A program made the translations under genes and the position numbers. The notes under the pieces are model-generated. The model had not been told where the DNA came from, ran no database searches, and saw only the letters and a program-made list of their open reading frames with translations. A DNA stretch of 64,000 nt from Lachnospiraceae bacterium (GTDB lineage Bacteria > Bacillota > Clostridia > Lachnospirales > Lachnospiraceae): the NCBI GenBank assembly GCA_028696165.1, contig JAQVHQ010000010.1, positions 18,852-82,851 of the forward strand, written 5' to 3'. Numbering within the stretch: the first letter of the stretch is position 1; each line of letters starts with the position of its first letter. Below are positions 57,650 to 64,000 of this stretch, in pieces.

Positions 57650-58528
57650 TTACTTCGCTAATTCCAATAATTCCTTCAACTCATCCACAGTAAAATAATA
57701 AGCAGAATTACAGAAATGGCACTTCATCTCAATAGTCTCACCTTCATCAATTAGTTTCTGCAATTCTTCTTTTCCTATGCATATCAGAGCCTTAGCTACA
57801 CGATCTTTTTCACAATTACAATGAAATCTTGCCGGAACCTTATCCAACACTTCAAAATCAAGAGAACCCAGAATATTTTCCAGGATTTCTTCCGGGGAAC
57901 ACCCCATATCTAAAAATGTAGTAACAGAAGTAATCTCAGAAATATTTTTTTCCAATTTAGCAATAACCTCTTCCGTCGCATCCGGCATAAGCTGAATAAT
58001 AAATCCGCCAGCCTGTTTAACTGTATTATCCTTCTCCATCAGGACACCAAGTCCTACAGAAGAAGGCACCTGTTCACTGACAGCATAATAATAAGTCAAA
58101 TCATCTGCAATCTCGCTGGTCTGAAGCTCACACTGTCCAACATAAGGTTCCTTCAAACCCAAATCCTTGATAACATTCAAAACGCCCTGACCCACAGCAG
58201 TTCCCACATCCAACTTTCCATGAGAATTAGCAGGAATAATAACATCCGGATTATTCACATAACCCTTCACATCAGCCTTCGAATTAGCGGTAACGGTAAG
58301 ACCCTGGATCGGACCAGCACACTTAATCTGCAGAGTAAGCACATCCGCATCACCTTTCATCATAGATCCCATCATCGCACCAGCCGTCAATAAACGCCCT
58401 AAAGCAGCCGTCGCAACAGGACTGGTATTATGATCCTCTCTGGCTTCCTCAACCAACTCCCTGGTAGTAGCAGCAAACGCTCTAATCTGTCCCTGTGCCG
58501 CAGTTCCTCTTACAATATAATCTCCCAT
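57650..58528 (-). CDS. hslO: Hsp33 redox-regulated chaperone
   Basis: 292 residues, standard Hsp33. It begins DYIVRGTAAQGQIRAFAATT. The C-terminal zinc switch has the cysteines HCNCEKDR and KCHFCNSAYYF in the CxC...CxxC arrangement. It becomes an active holdase when these are oxidised, protecting anaerobes against oxidative stress. GAGGATG precedes the ATG. A 38-bp tandem array lies directly upstream, in the promoter position. Confidence 0.95.
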   Translation of the reverse strand: MGDYIVRGTAAQGQIRAFAATTRELVEEAREDHNTSPVATAALGRLLTAGAMMGSMMKGDADVLTLQIKCAGPIQGLTVTANSKADVKGYVNNPDVIIPANSHGKLDVGTAVGQGVLNVIKDLGLKEPYVGQCELQTSEIADDLTYYYAVSEQVPSSVGLGVLMEKDNTVKQAGGFIIQLMPDATEEVIAKLEKNISEITSVTTFLDMGCSPEEILENILGSLDFEVLDKVPARFHCNCEKDRVAKALICIGKEELQKLIDEGETIEMKCHFCNSAYYFTVDELKELLELAK

Positions 58529-58546
58529 ATATATTCATCCTCTTTT

Positions 58547-58736
58547 CTTATATCATTTTACATTTTCATGTACCTATCATTTTTCTTATATCGTTTTGCA
58601 TTTTCATGTTTCCATCATTTTTCTTATATCGTTTTGCATTTTCATGTTTCCATCATTTTTCTTATATCGTTTTACATTTTCATATTTCTATCATTTTTCT
58701 TATATCGTTTTGCATTTTCATATTACTATCATATAT
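58547..58736. repeat. Tandem array: five copies of a 38-bp unit
   Basis: Units begin with CTTATATC at 58547, 58585, 58623, 58661 and 58699, each exactly 38 bp on. The shared core is CGTTTTGCATTTTCATG. Copies 2 and 3 are identical; copies 1, 4 and 5 differ at several bases. The array starts 19 bp upstream of the hslO start codon, so it forms the hslO 5' region. There are no unique spacers, so it is not CRISPR. Apparent reading frames through it are artefacts. Confidence 0.9.
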
Positions 58737-58763
58737 CCTGAATTTATCATTTCAAATGTTTCA

Positions 58764-58929
58764 AGTCAAGAGGATATTCGGAATCCGCTTCGCTACTTGC
58801 ATCTACACCTCATGCTGCTTCACAGCCTGTCAGTAGGGGCTTGTATCCCCTACTGACACAAGCAAGTCCCCACCCACCGCTTAATGCTCTTCGCATTTGA
58901 AGCGGGGGGACTTACTTGATGAGGTTAAA
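58764..58929. repeat. 166-bp palindromic element, copy 1
   Basis: It begins AAGTCAAGAG and ends CTTGATGAGGTTAAA. It contains a 12-bp perfect hairpin, TGTCAGTAGGGG (58828-58839) with CCCCTACTGACA (58847-58858). A second imperfect hairpin is made from AAGCAAGTC...GACTTACTT. It is about 93% identical to copy 2 at 60.14 kb. No coding capacity is seen. It could be a non-autonomous element related to IS200/IS605, which also have sub-terminal hairpins, but no transposase is near. Confidence 0.8.
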
Positions 58930-58944
58930 TTTTTCATCTAAAAA

Positions 58945-59706
58945 TCACTCAGCATTCTTCAGCTTTTCCCGAGCAATCACATAAACACGCTCACTCACCA
59001 AAGAAGGAACCTCATGACTAAAAGCATCATAAGCAGCCACAAATTCCAATCCACTCTCTTCAATTAAATCCTGTACTCTGGAAAGCTCATACCCTCTCTG
59101 ATAATGCACTTCCTCATACTTCCTATATAAATCCTCAGACTCCGGAATAAAAATCGCCAATTCATACTCATTAATATGAGACTCCTCATCATAAAAATTA
59201 TCCCAGATAAAACTAGCCTCTTCACGATTCTCAGCAATCGTCTGATCACCAATCACATCCCGATACTTATAAATGGTACTCAAATCAAAAATAAACACCC
59301 CACCCGGATCCAGATAATTATTTACCAGCCTAAAAACCTCCAGTAAATCCTCATCCTCCGTAATATAATTCATAGAATCACAAATACTAACTACAGCCCG
59401 AACAGTCCCATACAATTCAAACTCCCGCATATCCTGAAGCAAATACAAAATATCCTGAGGCAGATTCGCCTTCTTATCCAAAGCAATTTCCAACATATCC
59501 TCAGAACTATCCACGCCAATCATATCATAACCAGCCTCAGCCAACCTCATAGTCACATTCCCAGTTCCACAACCAAGCTCCAAAACAAGTCCCTCATCGA
59601 CACCATACTCCCGCAACAGCGAAATCAGATACTCCGACCACTCATCATAAGGAACATTATCCATGAACATGTCATAAACCTTCGCAAAATTATTATAAGA
59701 CTCCAA
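58945..59706 (-). CDS. Class I SAM-dependent methyltransferase
   Basis: 253 residues. The SAM-binding motif LVLELGCGTGNVTMRLAEAG, then MIGVDSSEDMLEIA and the acidic VVSICDSMNYITEDEDLLEV, identify a class I methyltransferase. The N-terminus YNNFAKVYDMFMDNVPYDEW is common in Firmicutes small-molecule methylases. The substrate is unknown. Both sides carry copies of repeated DNA elements. Confidence 0.88.
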   Translation of the reverse strand: MESYNNFAKVYDMFMDNVPYDEWSEYLISLLREYGVDEGLVLELGCGTGNVTMRLAEAGYDMIGVDSSEDMLEIALDKKANLPQDILYLLQDMREFELYGTVRAVVSICDSMNYITEDEDLLEVFRLVNNYLDPGGVFIFDLSTIYKYRDVIGDQTIAENREEASFIWDNFYDEESHINEYELAIFIPESEDLYRKYEEVHYQRGYELSRVQDLIEESGLEFVAAYDAFSHEVPSLVSERVYVIAREKLKNAE

Positions 59707-60140
59707 AACTTCACCTCAATTCCATAGACAAACTCGAAATAATCATATCATATTCCCACCCATATTTCCAGTTTTAAACCAAAACGGGCATCTAGCTTCT
59801 CTACAAGCTGGAATTGTTTTGTTACCCTCAATTATTTAAGTCCTTGCGGGGCATATACAAGTGAATAACCAGTTTCTGCCTCGTTTCCATAAATTATTGC
59901 AGAAATATAGTGCCGTCGAGGCATATGCAAGCCGTATCTCCACCTCTGCCTCGTTTCACTCTAGCCTACGGGGCAGAGAAGATAAACAGGCTTGTGTATG
60001 CCCCGGCGAACTGTATATAGCTTGCTTTTCTTAGCCAAACGGGGCAAATTTTTAATTTGATTGACTATGTGCCTCGGCAACTTTCCGATTGACTCATCAG
60101 TTCATCTCCCACACAGCTTCCGATTTTGTCAATCTCTTAT
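59707..60140. repeat. Gene-free region with nested inverted repeats
   Basis: No gene is seen. GGCATATGCAAGCC (59920-59933) pairs with GGCTTGTGTATGCC (59989-60002), and inside it CTCTGCCTCG (59944-59953) pairs with CGGGGCAGAG (59969-59978). A related unit, GGGGCATATACAAG then TCTGCCTCGTTTC, lies about 70 bp to the left. The GGGGCA / TGCCTCG words recur through the region. It may be a degraded small element. Confidence 0.6.
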
Positions 60141-60306
60141 AAGTCAAGAGACTATCCGAAATCCGCTTCGCTACTTGCCTCTACGCCTCATGCTACTTCG
60201 CAGCCTGTCAGTAGGGGCTTGTATCCCCTACTGACACAAGCAAGTCCCCACCCGCCGCTTAATGCTCTTCACATTTGAAGCGGGTGACTTACTTGATGAG
60301 GTTAAA
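60141..60306. repeat. 166-bp palindromic element, copy 2
   Basis: It has the same boundaries as copy 1 (AAGTCAAGAG to GATGAGGTTAAA) in the same orientation. The hairpin TGTCAGTAGGGG (60206-60217) with CCCCTACTGACA (60225-60236) is kept without change. About a dozen differences from copy 1 lie outside this hairpin. Confidence 0.8.
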
Positions 60307-60594
60307 ATTATATACTAACAATATCACACATTACCAATTTCCTCAACGCAATAGTGGGCAAAAGCCCACCCCCAAAAAGCCACAACAAATACCCCAAAAA
60401 AGCCACAACAAATTCAGCTTCTAACTTCCTTACAACCACAAGCCCCGTGCCGTTCCGGCACGCGATTTCCCACCATGTCTTTTTTTATCTTTATCTTTTG
60501 TCTTTTATCCTTTATTTTTTTTATCTTTTATCTTTTTTATCCTTTATCTTTTTTATCTTTTATCCTTTATCTTTTATCCATTCCACCACAGCCA
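60307..60594. repeat. Low-complexity gap with short repeats and a polypyrimidine tract
   Basis: No gene is seen. It holds a GTGGGC-AAAA-GCCCAC hairpin (60354-60369), a 17-bp direct repeat AAAAAGCCACAACAAAT at 60374 and 60397 (period 23), and a CGTGCC/GGCACG hairpin near 60445-60462. From 60478 to about 60579 there is an almost pure C/T tract built of (TTTTATCTTTTATCC)-like units. On the minus strand it would be a polypurine RNA following the large inverted repeat. Confidence 0.7.
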
Positions 60595-61018
60595 GCCTTC
60601 ACCCACAACACTATATGACCGTGATACAACCACAGCGGAGCCGTGACGTTTCTTCAGGGTCAGATGACGGGAGCCGCTGCCTGCGTGCCGGGCGCTTGTG
60701 CAATATCCATTTCCATAGTATGAATTGATGAACATCTTAGCGCGCAGCCGCCGCTTATAAAAGGATTGCAGAGTGTCCACAAGACACTCTGCAAAAGACG
60801 CCCTGAAGCGGGTATGCATCAGCATACCTGCTGAATGCGTCTGGTTCCTTTTATAAGCGGCGGCTGCACGCATAGATGTTCACAATGAAATACTCCTGGA
60901 AACGGATATTGCACAAGCGCCCGGCACGCAGGCAGCGGCTCCCGTCATCTGACCCTGAAGAAACGTCACGGCTCCGTTGTGGTTGTATTGCCAGTCATAT
61001 AGTGTTGCGGGTGAAGGC
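60595..61018. repeat. Very large inverted repeat (about 170-bp arms) next to clpB
   Basis: The arm at 60595-60765 is complementary, at roughly 90% by eye, to the arm at 60846-61018. The longest near-perfect section covers the blocks GAGCCGTGACGTTTCTTCAG and GGGCGCTTGTGCAATATCC. The 80-nt apex carries two hairpins: TTGCAGAGTGTC/GACACTCTGCAA (60766-60794) and GACGC...GGTATGC-ATCA-GCATACC...GCGTC (60797-60841). It is GC-rich compared with its surroundings. The right arm begins 10 bp after the clpB stop. Reading frames found inside it mirror each other and are not credible genes. Confidence 0.9.
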
Positions 61019-61027
61019 GTCCGCCCT

Positions 61028-63610
61028 CTACCGCGCCTCCGCCACCAATTCCCCGTTCACTACATCCAACGTAATCGTCCTGCCAGTATCCACCTTCCCT
61101 CTCAAAATCAACTTCGCGGCCAAAGTCTCCACATGTTTCTGCAAATACCTCTTCAAAGGCCTAGCCCCATACACCGGATCATAACCGCCATCAATAACAT
61201 ACTTCTTCGCCTCATCCGTAAGCACAATAGAAATCTCCTGCTCCTCAAGCCGGTCATTAACCTCCGCAATGAGCAAATCAACAATCGCACCAATATTATC
61301 CTTGGTCAAAGGCTTAAACATAATAATCTCATCCAGTCGATTCAAAAACTCCGGTCTGAAATGACCTCTCAGATCATTCATAACCATCTCCTGGCACTCT
61401 GCATTAATCTCACCATTCTCCTCAATACCTTCCAGCAAATAAGAAGAACCAATATTAGAAGTCATAATCAATATCGTATTCTTAAAATCCACTGTCCGAC
61501 CCTGAGAATCTGTAATCCGGCCATCATCCAGCACTTGCAGTAACACATTAAACACATCCGGATGCGCTTTCTCAATCTCATCAAAAAGCACAACAGAATA
61601 TGGTTTTCTACGTACAGCTTCCGTCAGCTGGCCACCTTCTTCATATCCCACATATCCCGGAGGTGCTCCAATCAGTCTGGATACGGAATATTTCTCCATA
61701 TATTCGCTCATATCGATTCTGACAATATTGTTCTCATCATCAAACAACGTCTGAGCCAAAGTCTTAGCAAGCTCCGTCTTACCAACACCAGTCGGGCCTA
61801 AGAACAGAAAAGAGCCAATCGGTTTCGAAGGATCTTTAATTCCCGCTTTGGAACGAATAATCGCATCCGTGACTCTGGACACTGCTTCATTTTGTCCAAT
61901 CACTCTCTTATGAAGTTCGTCTTCCAATCCTAAAATCTTCGTACGTTCTCCTTCTGTCAGCTTAGCAATTGGAATCCCGGTCCATCTGGATACAATCTTT
62001 GCAATCTCCTCATCTGTTACGCTCTCATGGACTAAAGATAAATCCTTCTCTGCAACCTTGCCCTCTTCCGTGGCAAGCATAGCCTGCAGTTTAGGAAGTT
62101 CCCCATACTGTAATTGTGCAGCTCTGTCCAAATCATATTCTCTTTGAGCCTTCTGTATCTGGCTGTTCATATCTTCAATCTGTTCTCTTAATTTCTGCAG
62201 ACGTTCCACAGAACTCTTTTCATTTTCCCACTGACTCTTCTGAATATGAAACTCATCCCGCAAATCAGCCAATTCTTTCTGCAGATTCTCCAGACGCTCT
62301 TTACTTAGATTGTCCGTTTCCTTCTTCAAAGCAGCTTCCTCGATTTCCAGCTGCATAATCTTACGCTGCTGTTCGTCCAGTTCTGTAGGCATAGAATCCA
62401 ATTCAGTCTTAATTAATGCACAAGCCTCATCTACCAAATCTATCGCTTTATCCGGCAGGAATCGATCTGAGATATAACGCTGGGACAATGTGGCAGCAGC
62501 AACTAAAGCACCATCTGTGATGTGCACTCCATGATAGACCTCATAGCGTTCCTTCAATCCTCTAAGAATAGAAATCGTATCTTCAACGGTAGGTTCATCA
62601 ACCATAACCGGCTGGAAACGTCGTTCCAATGCAGAATCTTTCTCAATATACTGACGATATTCATCCAAAGTAGTTGCACCAATACAGTGAAGTTCTCCCC
62701 TGGCAAGCATTGGTTTTAACATATTTCCTGCGTCCATCGCACCATCTGTCTTACCAGCACCCACAATCAGATGCAGTTCATCAATAAACAGGATAATCTG
62801 TCCCTCACTTTTGCGAACTTCTTCCAATACAGCTTTTAATCGTTCCTCAAATTCGCCACGATACTTAGCACCTGCAACCAGGGCTCCCATATCCAGGGCA
62901 AAAATCTTTTTGTTCTTTAACCCTTCCGGCACATCTCCGCGAACAATTCGCTGAGCGAGACCTTCAACTGCTGCAGTCTTACCAACACCTGGCTCACCAA
63001 TCAACACCGGATTATTTTTCGTCTTACGGGACAGAATACGAATCACATTACGAATCTCAGAATCACGTCCAATAACCGGATCTAACTTCTGCTCTTTTGC
63101 TTTCTCAACCAGATCTTGTCCGTACTTGCTCAAAGTATCATAAGTAGCTTCCGGATTATCGGAAGTCACTCTCTGATTTCCTCTTACTGTACTAAGTGCC
63201 TGAAGAAAACGTTCTCTTGTAATACCATACTCGTTAAAGATTTTCTTCATAGCCGGACTTGGCTGTTTTAACAGTGCCAGGAAAAGATGTTCTACTGACA
63301 CATATTCATCTCCCATAGCCTTTGCTTCGTCTTCTGCATAAATCAGAGTCTGGTTTAGGTACTGTCCAATATAAGGTTTTCCACCCGATACCTTCACTCG
63401 TGCCTGCAGCGCACTCTCCAGCGTATTACCGAAGTGCTGGGGCTGAATCTCCATCTTCTCAATCATTTTTAAAATCAGACTGTCTTCCTGATTTAAAAGT
63501 GCATATAGTAAATGTTCCTGTTCTATTTCTTGATGGCCGTATTCATAGGCAACTTTCTCCAGTTCATTTACTGCCTGTAATGACTTTTGTGTGAATTTGC
63601 TTATATTCAT
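61028..63610 (-). CDS. clpB: ATP-dependent disaggregase ClpB
   Basis: 860 residues from [20 protein letters not shown], with AGGAGG upstream. Clp-N domain at 1-145, first AAA+ domain ([14 protein letters not shown]), a long coiled-coil M domain (about 400-525, rich in [14 protein letters not shown]) which separates ClpB from ClpA/C, then a second AAA+ domain ([15 protein letters not shown]). It rescues aggregated proteins together with DnaK. No CIRCE or clear CtsR operator is visible upstream; a sigma-A promoter is. Confidence 0.96.
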   Translation of the reverse strand: MNISKFTQKSLQAVNELEKVAYEYGHQEIEQEHLLYALLNQEDSLILKMIEKMEIQPQHFGNTLESALQARVKVSGGKPYIGQYLNQTLIYAEDEAKAMGDEYVSVEHLFLALLKQPSPAMKKIFNEYGITRERFLQALSTVRGNQRVTSDNPEATYDTLSKYGQDLVEKAKEQKLDPVIGRDSEIRNVIRILSRKTKNNPVLIGEPGVGKTAAVEGLAQRIVRGDVPEGLKNKKIFALDMGALVAGAKYRGEFEERLKAVLEEVRKSEGQIILFIDELHLIVGAGKTDGAMDAGNMLKPMLARGELHCIGATTLDEYRQYIEKDSALERRFQPVMVDEPTVEDTISILRGLKERYEVYHGVHITDGALVAAATLSQRYISDRFLPDKAIDLVDEACALIKTELDSMPTELDEQQRKIMQLEIEEAALKKETDNLSKERLENLQKELADLRDEFHIQKSQWENEKSSVERLQKLREQIEDMNSQIQKAQREYDLDRAAQLQYGELPKLQAMLATEEGKVAEKDLSLVHESVTDEEIAKIVSRWTGIPIAKLTEGERTKILGLEDELHKRVIGQNEAVSRVTDAIIRSKAGIKDPSKPIGSFLFLGPTGVGKTELAKTLAQTLFDDENNIVRIDMSEYMEKYSVSRLIGAPPGYVGYEEGGQLTEAVRRKPYSVVLFDEIEKAHPDVFNVLLQVLDDGRITDSQGRTVDFKNTILIMTSNIGSSYLLEGIEENGEINAECQEMVMNDLRGHFRPEFLNRLDEIIMFKPLTKDNIGAIVDLLIAEVNDRLEEQEISIVLTDEAKKYVIDGGYDPVYGARPLKRYLQKHVETLAAKLILRGKVDTGRTITLDVVNGELVAEAR

Positions 63611-63711
63611 GATACTACCTCCTAGTTTCATAATTATTCTTGTTCCTTATTATCGAACAAATTATCAAGTCTGCATATAAATAAAAAGTCTTTTTCATCT
63701 GTTCTATTACA

Positions 63712-63739
63712 ACTATAACACAAGATTTTTAAAAGTCAA
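63712..63739 (-). promoter_or_regulatory. clpB promoter
   Basis: TTGACT (63734-63739), a 16-bp spacer and TATAGT (63712-63717) on the minus strand lie about 100 bp before the clpB start. Confidence 0.6.
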
Positions 63740-64000
63740 CACTTATTTTATGATTTTATCAATAATTCATACTTTATCTCAGATTTATAAGCAATACCAT
63801 CATAAACTCATGCCTACAAATTTTTTAATTTAAGTCTCTTACTATGTTCTCCTACTTTTTCATGTACCAGCTTCTTGTAAACGGCAAGTACTTTCCGACA
63901 AAAAATGGAAATTATTTTCCAGCAGTTTCTGGCAAATAAAATCCAGCACTTTTTGGTATAGCACCCACGGAATAATCCGCGGGATTTTTTATTGAAATGG
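63740..64000. other. Window-end gap with degenerate direct repeats
   Basis: No clear gene is seen. Near 63891-63958 three related units follow each other at 23-24 bp spacing (TTTCCGACA..., TTTTCCAGCA..., AAATCCAGCA...). Such arrays occur at ends of some insertion sequences, so a mobile element may lie beyond the window, but this is uncertain. Confidence 0.35.
63962..63992 (+). terminator. Terminator-like hairpin at the right edge
   Basis: CCC-A-CGGA (63964-63971) pairs with TCCG-C-GGG (63976-63983) with one mismatch, followed by ATTTTTTATT on the plus strand. The transcript it would end is not identifiable within the window. Confidence 0.45.

Noticed and set aside
58547..58736. CRISPR array
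   Set aside because: The 38-bp units are contiguous with no unique spacers, and there are no cas genes in the window.
58430..58856. Several Phe-rich open frames upstream of hslO
   Set aside because: They are translations of the 38-bp tandem array in different frames. The unit is not a multiple of three and no ribosome site is present.
60574..61184. Two open frames (about 100 codons each) inside the giant inverted repeat
   Set aside because: They mirror each other because of the inverted repeat, contain no recognisable domain, and one runs into clpB on the opposite strand.
63611..63760. CIRCE or CtsR operator upstream of clpB
   Set aside because: No TTAGCACTC-N9-GAGTGCTAA and no tandem GGTCAAA-like sequence was found; only a sigma-A-type promoter is visible.

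Overview
The window looks like a chromosomal stretch from an anaerobic, low-GC, Gram-positive gut bacterium of the Lachnospiraceae; a Blautia-like genome is the best guess. The reasons are a class III (glycyl-radical) ribonucleotide reductase, an HPr kinase, an AddAB recombinase, a spore SASP gene, a split purine end-pathway (AICAR transformylase plus PurO-type IMP cyclohydrolase), and a corrinoid-activator-like ferredoxin domain at the left edge that fits an acetogen. Nearly all genes lie on the minus strand. No rRNA, tRNA, CRISPR array or intact insertion sequence was seen.

Layout. 0-9 kb: partial 2Fe-2S protein, YfcE-type phosphodiesterase, then a minus-strand series ftsH-uvrC-hprK-glk (proteolysis, repair, carbon control). 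7.3-10.6 kb: the plus-strand DUF1846 gene and pyrG. 10.7-16.6 kb: a large wall-associated repeat protein, a dihydrouridine synthase and a YhgE/Pip membrane protein with a small partner. 16.8-24 kb: nrdD (fused to a glutaredoxin-like domain, with two NrdR-like boxes upstream), hflX, a TPR lipoprotein, glmM and a nucleotidyltransferase. 24-30 kb: prfA-prmC-DUF1385, rpmE, rho and a SEC-C protein. 30-35.6 kb: a solute-binding-protein gene broken by an in-frame TGA, a truncated Rpn-type nuclease remnant, then the purine pair preceded by a ZTP riboswitch, and a DUF4349 lipoprotein. 36-43.4 kb: a polar amino-acid ABC transporter, a HerA-like ATPase, a pair of half-size drug/metabolite transporters, a SASP, and a PadR-controlled envelope-stress-like operon (DUF1700, DUF4097, PspC) in which the DUF1700 gene carries an in-frame TAG. 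43.7-58.5 kb: asnA, an HsmA-family membrane protein, a MATE exporter, an acyltransferase, addA-addB, an FMN-bind-like membrane protein, nadE and hslO. 58.5-64 kb: a repeat-rich zone around a methyltransferase and clpB.

How the parts work together. The ZTP riboswitch sits directly upstream of the two genes that consume ZMP (AICAR) and make IMP, so the regulator senses the substrate of the operon. The NrdR-like boxes put dNTP synthesis under dATP/ATP control. The hprK-glk pair joins sugar phosphorylation to catabolite control. AddA and AddB overlap and form one double-strand-break repair enzyme.

The least explained DNA is at 58.5-61.0 kb. Within 2.5 kb there are a 38-bp tandem array, two 166-bp palindromic element copies (with an internally deleted relative near 35.8 kb), a nested inverted repeat, a polypyrimidine tract, and a very large inverted repeat with about 170-bp arms directly after clpB. 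All family assignments are from reading the translated sequence; no database search was run.
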